Part shown: positions 1 to 10,936 of the stretch, piece by piece | How the letters are laid out: each line of letters begins with the position of its first letter | Numbering within the stretch: the stretch's first letter is position 1 | Assembly (NCBI GenBank): GCA_025529335.1 | Contig: JAMYHX010000321.1 | Location: 1-49,349 of the forward strand | Length of the DNA stretch: 49,349 bases | Direction of reading: 5' to 3' | Source of the DNA: Rhizopus sp. PT2906 | Lineage: Eukaryota > Mucoromycota > Mucoromycetes > Mucorales > Rhizopodaceae | The notes under the pieces: model-generated | The model's input: the letters and a program-made list of their open reading frames with translations, nothing else | What the model was told of the DNA's origin: nothing | The model's database searches: none | Program-made: the position numbers and the translations under genes

Positions 1-450
1 AGGGTATAATTTGGAGATGGCTGTGTTGGGTCTAGTATAACGCATTTACTTGGGTTCCATCGGTACCCTAGTTTGTAGCTATGATCTTCGCAGGACTTGA
101 GGAGAGTAGGCATGTTGACTTTATCAGCTATGAGTACCACATCGTCAGCATAGAGGAGGCAGTTTATTCGACGGATAAGCTCTGTAGGGGAAATATCCGT
201 GGTTATAGGTTGTGGACGCAGAAGGCGAGGCAACTCGTTAATGTATATAGAATACAAAAACGGAGAGAGGATTGACCCTTGTAGGACACCGGTGACTGGC
301 GAGAAGCGTGTAGATGTTGCATTATTGAGCAGTACTTCTATTTGGACCTCGTCAAATAAGTTCCATAGTAGGCTAACAAGTGCCGCAGGTGCTGTGTTTT
401 CTAGCGCGTGCCATATTTGGCGGCGGTCCACAGTAAGATTTACAACAGTA
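1..450 (-). pseudogene. LINE (non-LTR) reverse transcriptase fragment
   Basis: Read on the minus strand, one frame stays open from about 450 to the window edge and gives a clear reverse-transcriptase palm region. It contains VDRRQIW near 430-410, the motif GVLQGSILSPFLYSIYIN (about 290-235) and the catalytic box CLLYADDVVLIA, with the YADD codons at 141-152. These are motifs of RVT_1 in non-LTR retrotransposons. The 5' side stops in an A/T run near 465-475, with no endonuclease domain upstream, and the 3' part runs off the window, so this is a 5'-truncated copy or the edge of one. The RT identification is firm; the clade and whether the rest is intact cannot be told. Confidence 0.85.
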
Positions 451-539
451 CATGAAGATAATTCAAAAAAAAAAATTAATAATCAGTTCACGATCGGCCA
501 ACTTTTTAGTCATTTCAAGCATAAGGATCGATCAACAAA

Positions 540-1123
540 TGAAACCTAAAGTTGGTCCTACAACAATGAATTTTATTCCATCAAACAAAACGTCAATTTA
601 CCTAGACGCCAACTCAGTAAAAAAAAAAAATCTAATACAATTATTGCAGAAGGAGATGACTATAAATTACCAATAGATATGGATCCAATCAATCACATCC
701 GGCAACTTAGATCCAAATTCTGTCACATCAGCACGTTTTGTCTTGCCAGATGTTTCAGTGATTTCACTGCATCTAGCAATTTACAGCCATATACCATATA
801 TACGTTTGTTAATAGCAATTCTAAAGAAACAAACGATGCTGTTTTGGGATCCAAAATAATGATTATTATTGCTGATGCTGTGCATACACAACCTTTGAAC
901 CCACAAATCAAAAAGGGGGGAATTTTACAAAGCTTGTTCCAGAAAAGAAAAAGACGACATCAATCCATCGATCATTAGAATCAACAATTAATTTATTTGG
1001 GAATGATTTGGAAACATTGAACATTATTGGGAATACAAACTTGGCAAGTGTTTTAAGAAATGTAGCTGACTGTACAACAGCAAGTCTGAAAAATGGAAAT
1101 GAATATATAATTGAAAATATTTA
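540..1123 (+). pseudogene. Unrecognised degenerate coding remnant
   Basis: Three overlapping plus-strand frames look protein-like but none makes a full gene. About 540-676 reads MKPKVGPTTMNFIPSNKTS and on. About 709-870 reads DPNSVTSARFVLPDVSVI in a second frame. About 868-1123 is an 80-codon open stretch without an ATG that includes TSIHRSLESTINLFGNDL and ends YIIENI-stop. Moving between them needs frameshifts, which suggests a decayed gene or mobile-element protein, possibly linked to the adjacent LINE fragment. I do not recognise the family. It could also be chance open frames in AT-rich DNA. Confidence 0.3.
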
Positions 1124-1337
1124 GAATTATTTTAAAGCCGATTATAAAAACTAGTTATGTTATTTTCACCATTATACCTGCTAGTTAACCACAACTTCCA
1201 AGCCTTTTATCGTTAATCATTACTAATTTAATAGCCTACGGACTTTAATCCAGCCACCTTCCAACTCCTCAACCTCTACCCCATTATTAATATAAATAAC
1301 CACAATACTGTATTGAGAACCATATAAAAACATAAAT

Positions 1338-2412
1338 TCAAGCATAATACTGTTTGCAGTCTAAGCATACGACATGCTTACAAATTGAGCAATTGATATA
1401 CAAGACATTCTTTTGTTCGGTATTCTTATCTTTTCCATCAGCATCACAGTAAAAACCAGCTTGTTGTTCATCGTTATCCGGATTCTTGGGCTGTCTTATC
1501 GGAACACAAGGTACAATCGCCTTTGTAATATTTCCTTCACCATTTTCACCATAACTTTCAGTATCTTCATGTCCCCTTCTTCTTGGCTGATAATTACTGT
1601 TCCTCTTAGGTCTTACAGCCTTTGCCTCTTCTTTTCCTTTAGCAATAAGTCCATATATAAGACTCCCAGCAGCAAGGCCATCTTTATGATAGTACGATTC
1701 CACATTAGCTTGCATTTTCAACATCTCTTCTTTTGTGTACTTGATCATAAATGGATTGTTAAGGATATCTTCTAATAGCCATGATGGCTGACTGTTGAAC
1801 TCATTTTCTTCGTCAAATTCAATAGTAATGGAGTATTCGCAAGTACCCGAAGAACAACCATCATTAGGCATGACTGCATGTTGTTGATCATGACCACATT
1901 TTTTTCCCTCCTCATCATCACTAGAATCCATGAATTCAAGAATAAACCCATCTCCTAGTTCGATTTGTTTACTACAAAAAGGTTCTATGGTATCATCATT
2001 TGATTCCCTCATTAAAGCATCGACAGAGAAATACAACACTCCTTCTGCTTCATCACTTGAATCTTGCTGTAATCTATTGTTATCCCACACTTCTATATTG
2101 TCTTCAACGTCATCAAAGACTAAGAGATCCTCATCTTCACCCCTATAAGTATGTTCACTTGCTGTACCATAATCAGTAGATGAATTTATGTGGTCGTCGA
2201 ATAGGTTAGTGGAGCAGACAGGTTGAGCTACTAATTCAGTTGATACGATAGGCACAGAAGAAATAGTGAGGTTTGGTTATTTAAACACGCTTGTTAGTTG
2301 TCATACTCATTATTATATATATATATATATATATATATTTACCTCTTGTAAATTGCTGCCATAGATTTACTCTTCTTTCATTTAGGTCTTCTTCACGTAA
2401 AGGAGTGGCCAT
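1338..2412 (-). CDS. Acidic protein with C-terminal Cys4 zinc knuckle (EAPP-like?)
   Basis: Two exons, 2412-2343 and 2230-1338, phase 1. The first encodes MATPLREEDLNERRVNLWQQ; the donor is GTAAAT, the acceptor ATTAG, and the 112-nt intron holds a (TA)n microsatellite. The joined protein is about 320 aa. It is strongly acidic with several D/E/S clusters in the first two thirds, has a basic patch (RPKRNSNYQPRRR), and ends in CSICKHVVCLDCKQYYA. The CxxC-x4-CxxC spacing and the CLDC core resemble the zinc-binding part of E2F-associated phosphoproteins (Eapp_C), but the conserved tail normally following that motif is absent. That is inference from a short match. The protein may be a truncated EAPP-like protein or an unrelated zinc knuckle. 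It is divergent from GLO3 across an 883-bp shared promoter region. Confidence 0.6.
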
Positions 2413-3295
2413 ATCCGAGCGTATAGGATACTTTGACTGTTGCCAAATATACAAGAGAAAAAAAAAGAAAGAGGAAAGAAAGGTCTAAAAATGGGAACAA
2501 TCTTTTATATATGATGGAACAACAACAATAAAAAGAAATAAAGAAACATTGTATATATGTGTCTATCTCTTTTCTTTTAAATAACTTTTTTTTTGCATAT
2601 AAAGTGTTGCGCAAAGGCACGTCTTTTTTGTCACGTTTTCTTTACTTTTCTAGGACAGCTTTTTACCCTTTTTCTTTACTGATATATTGCCACTTGTTGG
2701 TTTAATCATTCTCAAAAGTCACATATAAACTACTTTAAGCAACCTTTTTGCCGTGTGCTTATTATGATGAAAAGCTATAAATAATGCAGCTAAATCAATG
2801 ATGAAAGCATAAATAAGCTTAACTCTTATTTCTTATAGCTTTCATTATCATACACGTATCTGAATACTATCACAAAAGGACTCTCCTCAATTATCATGCA
2901 TACGTGTATAAAATGAATATCCGACATCCAAGTTTTATACAGCCTCTTTAAGAAAAAGAGATATATCTAGTTTTTTTCTTTTTGATCTGTATACACATAT
3001 ATATATCCATGTGTGCCTTTGACTGCCCTCAATCAATGGCAATTAAAGGGGGGGGAAGATCATTCATATAAAAAGGAGATCAAAAGAGAGAGAGAGAGAA
3101 GAGTAAAAGTATTCTACAAGCACAAGATATATATAAACTTATCCTAGTTTAACAAGAGTCCATAAGCAAAGGAAAAGAACAATATAATCAAAAGAGTGAA
3201 AGACTAATAAATAAAGAGATTTTTATTGGATGAAATTTATGCTGTATTGAGAGACTCTGAGGAATCGCGTTCTTGAAACTCCCTTTATCTTTAAA
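2413..3295. promoter_or_regulatory. Divergent promoter region (zinc-knuckle gene / GLO3)
   Basis: No gene is seen in this 883-bp spacer between two divergently transcribed genes. It holds pyrimidine-rich tracts, an A/T-rich TATA-like stretch (about 3127-3137) roughly 160 nt before the GLO3 start, a short G run near 3050 and a GA repeat near 3090. Small open frames here lack protein-like composition. Confidence 0.4.
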
Positions 3296-4716
3296 ATGTC
3301 TGAACCAACCAAGGAACAAATTCAGCTTGTATTTAAAAAACTCAAGCAAAACCGTTACAATAAAGTAAATAATAAAGACAAAAAGGCCTGTAACCATATC
3401 TCACTTCTTTCTGTAGTCATGCTTTGATTGCCACACTAAGAATCCAGACTGGGCATCAGTATCATTTGGCATCTACATTTGTACCAACTGTTCTTCTGCT
3501 CACAGAAACTTGGGGGTCCATATTAGCTTTGTAAGGTAAACTACAATAAAAGGATATATACCTATTTTTATATGACTAACTATACTAGATCGACTGTGCT
3601 TGACTCTTGGACTTGGGACCAACTACGTCTGATGAAAGTAGGCGGAAACCAAGCAGCTTCTGAATTCTTTTCGAAATCATCAATCAGTACGACTAACGAT
3701 GCCAGACAAAAATACAGTAGTCGAGCTGGTCAACAGTATAAGGAGCTATTAACAAAGAGAGCAGCTGAAGATGCCATCATGTAACGAAAAAATTGAGTTG
3801 ATGGATTTAAACTAACTCTTTGTTTTTGGACTGTAGGCATCCTACCAATGTAGTAATTGACATTGACGTCCAAGAAGAAAATGAGCCTCCAAAGAAGGAA
3901 GAAAAGAAGGAGGAAGAGAAAGAGGTTGAAGAAAAGAAAGAACCAGTGAGCAAACCTGTGGAGGAGAATCCACCAGTACAAACAACACAAACTACGCCTA
4001 CTACGCCTACTACGCCAAAGCCACCTACTACTCGAACAACATCAACAAACCGAACAGCAATGGGCATACGTGCACCTCGTAAGCCAGGAAAGACTGCAAA
4101 GCTTGGAGTCAAGAAAGCACCGGTCAACTTCAATTTCGAAGCAGCTGAGGCACAAGCGAAACAAGATTTGGAACGAAAAGCCAAATATCAAGAAGAAGAA
4201 GAAAAAGAAGAGACGACAAAAGATGAAGAAGGCTCAAGAAAGCCCTTATCTTCTCGACTGATGTATCAAGACAACAACACAGCAAGGGAGGAGGAATACG
4301 AGAAATTAGGCTTTGGCATGGCTCGTTTGAACGTGTCAATGCCTGAACAAAAACCATACACAGAAGAAACAACATCAGCAAGAGAAAAGTTTGGCTCAGC
4401 TCGTGCTATTTCTTCAGACCAATATTTTGGCAGGAACGAATATGATCCTGCTATTTCAGCTGCTGAACAGAGTCGTCTTTCCCAATTCTCATCTGCAAAG
4501 GCTATTTCATCCGATATGTACTTTGGCAGAGATTCACAAGAGGTGAATACGAACAGTGGACATGATATAGTCTCATTGACTGACTGGGACAACGTACAAG
4601 ATCATGCAGTGGCTATGGCACGTAGAATCGTCGATCAGGCTGCCCTGGATCTGGACGCAGTGAAAGATCTTGCGGAAAATGCGACGAATAAAGTGAGAAG
4701 TTATTTTAATGCATAA
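3296..4716 (+). CDS. GLO3: ArfGAP, Glo3/ARFGAP2-3 family
   Basis: GTPase-activating protein for Arf1 on Golgi/COPI membranes. Four exons: 3296-3364, 3417-3535, 3589-3780 and 3837-4716, giving 419 aa. The start MSEPTKEQIQLVFKKLKQNR is the conserved Glo3 N-terminus. The zinc finger uses Cys25, Cys28, Cys45 and Cys48 (C-x2-C-x16-C-x2-C) and is followed by the arginine-finger segment SSAHRNLGVHISFVR, with Arg53. LDSWTWDQLRLMKVGGN completes the ArfGAP domain. The middle is Lys/Glu-, Pro- and Thr-rich. The C-terminal part repeats FGSARAISSDQYFGR and SSAKAISSDMYFGR, the Glo3 regulatory motif that distinguishes this subfamily from Gcs1/ArfGAP1. All parts expected for the family are present. An AATAAA lies just after the stop (about 4738). 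It converges on the aspartic protease gene, 75 bp away. Confidence 0.95.
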
Positions 4717-4791
4717 AACAGTTTTGTATGTGTATTCAATAAAGTATTTCTTGATATTTCTCCCAACATTGCTTGATAGTCATTCAAGATG

Positions 4792-6122
4792 TTACAGTTT
4801 ACATGCAACAGATGAAGATGTTCCTTTTGCCTAATATATAATGTTTTAGTTTGAAGGTCATATAAACAACAGGTTACCTTTGCAAAGCCAATTCGATGCT
4901 TTTCCATATCAAATACTAAGAGAATGTTTCTAAGGACTGTATCACCCAACATAATCCAGCCATTTCTGCCCATCATCAAGCTTGGCTCTGTCGGTAACCA
5001 GGGAGCCAATCCAAACATACATAACGAAGAAGTCGAGACTGTTTCTCCATTCAAAGGAATAGTCAATGATCCTATCGGAATGCTCAACATGATATCATCG
5101 TCCAAGATAAACCACACATGATGACTTGAATTTGCTGCAGACTGACAGTCAATGAAGTATGTCCCCGAGGAATGATCCAGCGTGACGTGAATCCCATCTG
5201 CAGAGAGGGCACGTAGGATAGTAGCAATCAGCTGTTGGCTCATGTACGTGAGGGTTGTGCCTGTATCAACAATAAAGTTTCTTGTAGACTCAAAGGTTGT
5301 ATTCATGATCACAGTATGATCATTAGCAATTTCAACACCTCTGCCGCCCACCATCCAATATGTCTTATTGGAGTGATCTTCACGAGTTGCAGTAAAGCAA
5401 ATGTCACCTTCATACTTGTCATGATTGATGCCGCCCAACACTAACTCTCCTGCCCATCCGTGATCAGATCCCAGGCTGATAGAAAATAGAGGTTGCTCGA
5501 TCAAGCCTCGTTTTGCCAGCTGAAAAATAAACGGATCATGATCCCTGCTGGAGGATAGTGATGGATAACCTAAGCCCAGGATACCATTTGCACCCCTAAC
5601 CTTTGGATAAATAATTTGACTCGTCGAACGTGCCATACCAAACACTTGATCATCAACATGAGCATTTTCCAAGTACACGCTGTCTTGTCCGTATACGCCT
5701 TCGACAAAGCCTATACCATAAGTCACATGAAATGGTTTGTTTAATGACACACTCTTGAACGTATGTGATCTTTGTGAGTCAAAACGAGCTAAAGGACACT
5801 GATACACTGGGCAGCGCATAGAGGGTACCCATAAATCAGAGCTATATATATAAGTCTTTTCTACAACAAGTCTAGTTTTCTTTCTTTTTTACCTGCCTGT
5901 ATCTAAAGCAACAGTAAAGTTTTGTTTAGGGTTGCCTATACTGATATTTACAAGATATTGAGACCCTTCGTCGTTGTACAGCTTGGCATAATGCTCATAT
6001 GATCGATGGTTAAGCTTGTCACTGATTCTATTTTTAGTCAGCCGTAATTCTATATTTTCTGCATGACCTGTCAAGATAAATATAATCGTGATACAGAGCA
6101 CAAGCAATCTGTAATGTATCAT
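4792..6122 (-). CDS. Pepsin-like aspartic protease (A1 family), secreted
   Basis: Three exons: 6122-5893, 5841-4878 and 4830-4792, 410 aa. The N-terminus (MIHYRLLVLCITIIFILTGHA) is a signal peptide. The first catalytic motif ALDTG (Asp74) is split by intron 1 (phase 2) and continues as SSDLWVPS. A flap-type YGIGFVEGVYG follows, then the second motif FIVDTGTTLTYM (Asp269). Conserved NGILGLGYPSL, GELVLGG and LGDTVLRNILLVFDME support a complete bilobed A1 fold. I place a last intron after HRIGFAK (GTAACC...ATTAG), giving a short Ser-rich tail. Reading through instead adds a longer unconserved tail ending at 4701. There is no C-terminal hydrophobic tail, unlike its neighbour at 7.6-9.2 kb. It is probably secreted or vacuolar; the substrate is unknown. 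Confidence 0.9.
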
Positions 6123-7626
6123 TCAGACGCCACGGTTTAACCAGAAAAAGAAAAAGAAACCATCTTTATGCCAGAAAAAGAGATAAAATAAATGAAAACC
6201 CCAACAACTAGCAAAGTCCATGTAAATGTTTGTTTCAAAAATAATAAAGTGTCTATTTTAATAGGCATAAAATGCCTCATTGTACTTTATGTTCATTACA
6301 AATACAACAACTACAGCAAACATCATAATTAGTTACACAAACAGTCCTATACCAACAATATCATTTTCTTACCCTCATCTTGCCAAGACATTTTATCAAA
6401 TCTTGGGCATCACCATCATTGATGGCATTCTTTGTGATAGGGAATTCGTAGAAAGTCACTTTTTTAATAAGATATAGATTTGGCTTTATCAACCCCAAAG
6501 TCAACAAACAAAGCTCAAATCCCATGATTAAAAAGAAAGGTAGTACAACTTTGTTACTAGAGCCTGCTAGCAAATTGTTGAGATGCTTCTTCGTAATCAG
6601 AGCAGCTTTTAGCTTATCTTCATAAAACTTGATACTTGAGGCAGCCTTGACGAATTCACCAACCAAGTAGTCCGATTGCTTGCTTTATACAAACGATAGG
6701 ATTCAAAGATCTACTTTTGGCTTGAAGGATAGTAAAGAGAAAGCGTCGGGAACCATATCCCCCCTAATTCATAATAAAGACATTTAATTGACTATAATGA
6801 TAAGATAAAAAAACGTATCAGTGCAAAAAGAATGGCGAGATACTGAAAGATCCTTCTCCGGAATACCCGCTGATAATTTTTGGGTTCAGGTAGAGCTTTT
6901 TTGTGAACATGTAAAATGATTATATAGATTTGTAATTGTTATTGTGATTGATCAGTTTATGTTACTGAACCTTTTGTTATTGATGTGTAGACACTGCTTA
7001 TTAACCCTTATTCAATGTAAGATACAACATCTGGCCCAAAAGTAATGGTTCTGGCACAATAGTCACTGCTAAAAATTGACCAACAATCCTACAGTTGGCG
7101 AAACGTGCCATCAAAGCTAAACCCACTCGTCAAATCAGTATTTCTAACGCACCTCAACATGAAAAGATTAAAATATGTCCCAAGTCATTATATACTGAAA
7201 AGGATATTCGTCTTATTTTGTATTGGTTTTGTGGTATTTGTATTGATAGTTAAGGAAATGTACTAGTCGCGAATACAACTGTATGTATCTTCATCCATAC
7301 TCTTTAGAGCTTAAATTCTGATTAAACAGTTTTGATTTGTGATCAAAAACAAGAAAAGAGAAACACTGTTGAAGCAGGAAACTTCAACTACAAGAATAAA
7401 CTGATGCTTGTAATAATGCTTATTTGAATTATCTTTAAGGATTTTTTCTTTATTTAAACAAAAAAATAGCCTTTATAGAAGATGACGCAGGTGTACAATA
7501 AGAGTTTCAAAGGTTATGCAAACTGTATTTTTATGCGTGCAAAGATATTTTGTGTTTGTGCAATCTATTTACGGAAATGGTGTATAGATAATATATACAG
7601 GTGTAATTAATAATTATGATGTAATA
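6123..7626. other. Intergenic spacer between tandem protease genes
   Basis: This 1.5-kb AT-rich spacer contains the promoter of the 410-aa protease and the 3' flank of the upstream paralogue. The frame at 6666-6361 (-) and an ATG-less open stretch at 7095-7253 (+) have no recognisable domain. I see no mobile-element termini or RNA gene. Confidence 0.4.
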
Positions 7627-9212
7627 TTAGAAAGATGACATGGTCACAGCTGTCAATACTAAAGCAGCCAAAGTGATAGATGTTGTCATACTGTGATCAA
7701 AGACTGACCCTGCTGAACTGCTTGTACCAGATGATGAATTAGATCCTGAAGCAGTACTGTTTCCTACACTGATCCTTCCGCCGATACCTTTACTAGCAGC
7801 CAAGCCAACTCGGTTCTGTCCCATGTCAAAGACCATGTAAGCAGAGCGAAGAACAGAGTCACCCACGAGATACATGTTGGCCCCAATACTTCCGGAACCT
7901 CCAAGAGGAGCGATGCCAAACATGCAAACGGAGGCAGTAGATACATCATTGCTATCAAGAGGGATGACCAACTCGGAAGCGGGGACACTCAAGACGATAG
8001 GACTAGATGATCTAGAACTTGACGTAGACATCTGGAGCTCGAATCTTGCTGGACTGTTGGCCGTGTTACAGTCAACAGCAAAGACACCTGATGATCGATC
8101 AAGAGCATAACCGTTACTACCAGCAAATGCGGAGACGATTTCAGTAGCAACAGAGGTAGGCAAGTATGTCAATGTTGTGCCTGTGTCTAAAATGAATGCA
8201 CCCATCTCTTTGAGATTCCAATATGGGTTCGAACCATGGTTTGCGTTTTGAACACCCAATCCTTGTCCATAGACCATCCAATAATAGAATTTACTGTTAT
8301 TTCCTCCTAACGCGCTTGATCGTCTCGAGGTTAATCCAGCCACGGGCAGGTAAGTCAAGTTGCCTTCGAATTTGCTTTGATCAACACCGCCAAAGATGAT
8401 TTCGCCTGACCAGCCAGATTTAGAGATGCTGTTGAGATAGATTGAAAAAATGGGCTCTTTGATCAAATTCTGCGATACCAAGTTAAATACAAATGGATTA
8501 TATGCGTTTCCTCCCTGGCTGTTAGCCTGTGTTAGAGCTGGATAGCCAAGACCGAGGATACCATTGGCTTCGATTTGATTACTGTTTGCACTGCCATTGA
8601 AGCCTGGAGCAGATGAGCCTTCGCCACCAGCAGATGGGTTAGGTTGTAGAATATCCTTGGTGAAGGTAGCCAGACCGAACTGTTGGTTGGATACAGTTGC
8701 GCCGCCTACTGTCACGGTATCTGTAGCATAAGTACCATTGACATTACCAATACCATACTGGATACCAAAGTTCTGATTCAGTGACTTGAACGAGGACGAA
8801 TTTGAAGCACTGAACCGAGAAAACGGACAGGCATTTGACGGACATTCAGTCGAGGGAACCCAGAGGTCAGCACTACAGCACATATGTAATCAGAACACAG
8901 TTATGTCATATCTCTCTTATTTGTTCATTACCTTCCGGTATCAAGAGTGACTATGAATTTCTGAGGCGGGGTACCAATGCCCACTTCGACAAGATATTGT
9001 GAACCTTGATCATTGTATAAATTTGCTTCGAATGGATCTCGCTTATTGAATCTCCTCTTCGATAATAGTTGATACCTCTTCTTTGCAAACTCGAGTGCAT
9101 AACTTGGATCATGATTACGAATGATGGGTGCTCGTATGATGCCTTCCTCATGATTAGTAGCAGCATAAACTGCAGTAGTTATAAAAGCAAAAATGGCAGT
9201 AGCAATATGCAT
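7627..9212 (-). CDS. Yapsin-like aspartic protease, probably GPI-anchored
   Basis: Two exons, 9212-8932 and 8872-7627, 508 aa. The signal peptide is MHIATAIFAFITTAVYA. A propeptide follows with a dibasic site NKRDPFE (Lys57-Arg58) of the kind Kex2 cuts. The first catalytic motif VTLDTG (Asp91) is split by the intron at the same codon and phase as in the downstream paralogue, and continues SADLWVPS. The flap is YGIGNVNG, and the second motif is FILDTGTTLTYL (Asp323). An insert rich in Gly, Ser and Asn (about residues 170-195) recalls the processed loop of yapsins. The C-terminus is Ser/Gly-rich and ends in a hydrophobic stretch (TTSITLAALVLTAVTMSSF), a typical GPI-attachment signal. The inferred role is surface proteolysis and wall remodelling. 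Identity as an A1 protease is certain; GPI anchoring is inferred. Confidence 0.93.
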
Positions 9213-10936
9213 TTTCTTTTTTTGAGAGTAAAAAAAATGAATAGAAAGAAGAGATTAAAAAATATGTGAGCTTTTTTAAAACAGCATCACAGGCGGAATA
9301 TAATTAGATCATTACACCGACAAGTGACCCGATGAAACCCTGCTCCCACAATGTAGCTATTTTTAATCCAATGGCAAATTCTATGCATGCTTCTATCTAA
9401 CCAAGCAAATAAAAAAAATTATGAATGGGAAGAGAAACCAAAGATGGATTAATCGAAAGTTCCTGTTTCAGAGTTGTCATTGAATAAAGCTGCCGTTTAA
9501 ACGAATGGAGCTGTTTGTCAATAGTTACGTCAGATAGAAAAGGAGTTCTAATACCTATAAAAAAAAAATAAAAGACGCACAAACCCTTCAAGAAGCTTGG
9601 GAAGAGCATGTTTGTAACTGCTGTTGTAATGCCAACTGGAAAGAAGAATAAACATTTTTAAAGGTCCGATTGTTTCTATTTTCAGAAAGCGACGCATTGT
9701 GTTCGCTCTTGTCTTGGCGAACTGCGGTCATTTGAGAAAGTCGTGTTTTCTAGTCAAAGTTTCGTTTATATATCATGACCCAAGTATGTGTTGTATATAA
9801 GAATAACATGACATTAAGAAAATTGATTAAACCTCGCAATGAGTTGATGCTTATGATATAGCATGATGTAGTTGATATATACTATGTAATGTTGAGAATA
9901 TAATCGACCATTGAGACCAGGAAAGGATAATTCAAGAAGAAATGAATGAACCCAATGATAGCGCTTTTAAAAGGAGCGTTATGATAGCAGATGTATAGAG
10001 ATGTTTATCCGTTTAAAGGCAAGTAATGGAGTGCTTTTTCGTAAAAAAAAAATGTATCGGATGTCTAGCACATCGGTGTTAACCATACGATAGCACCCAA
10101 GGGTATAAAGATTGACAGTAACTTAGAATTTCGGATTCTCCAGAACATATCTATTGTATGCTGCGATAATTGCTTTCACGGTGATCTCGAATATGCGTTT
10201 ATCCGGTTTATCAGCCGCAGAGGACATAGCTCACCATAGGGGAGTCTTAATAGTTCTATTTTACTATTGAGCTGAGCATAACATACCTATTTCGTACAAA
10301 TTCAAAGGCAGCTGTGCCTATAAAAATCAAGACCACCTACTCATTTTCTTTTGCATAAAATTGACAATTTACAAGGAACAAACAAGGAACAAACAATGTA
10401 GGAATAATTCTTGTTCGTCAAGACGTAATATTAACAAATACTAAAACACAAGAAGGCGATTTATAGTCATTTTATCATGAACAAAGTAGCGCAACTGAAA
10501 ATATACACATGATGTCCTCTCAGAGCTAGTTTGGCAGTTTTTGCCGACTGTGTAAAATACAACATCAAGACAACGAAGCGTTATTCGGCTCTTGAGTTTA
10601 ATGGTCAATAAATGATGGTTTATTCAAAGCATAAGGACAGTTGCCCAGGGCGACCAAGATAAAATCCCCCTAAAAAAAAAAAAAACAACAATACAAGGTC
10701 ATGTTTCCACAAAGTGGCTTCAGAGTAGCCAGGAGAGATACTATTATCAAGTCTTGATCACATTGTTGGTCTTCATTTTGGCAGCTTGTTCTAGTTTTTG
10801 ACACAATCCTTCGTCATCTGAAATCTCTTTCAGCCTATCGTCTTAATTCGTAGAGACTTTTATAAAATGTCAACCTTTATTTATGATTATTTATAGTCTA
10901 GGATGTAATATATTGGGTATTTATAGGAGTTCTATC
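9213..10936. other. Intergenic spacer with one exon-like fragment
   Basis: AT-rich, with no full gene. It holds the yapsin promoter and the 3' flank of the FUSC gene. On the minus strand 10842-10747 reads DDRLKEISDDEGLCQKLEQA and on to a stop, which looks like a terminal exon or relic, but no joined upstream exon was found. A 14-nt A run lies at about 10672-10685. Confidence 0.35.

Noticed and set aside
3807..4184. 125-aa minus-strand frame opposite GLO3
   Set aside because: It is the antisense of the Lys/Glu-rich and Thr/Pro-rich linker of Glo3.
4701..4877. C-terminal extension of the 410-aa protease read straight through to 4701
   Set aside because: A good donor (AAG/GTAACC) and acceptor (ATTAG) end the conserved domain, and the read-through tail is not like A1 proteases.
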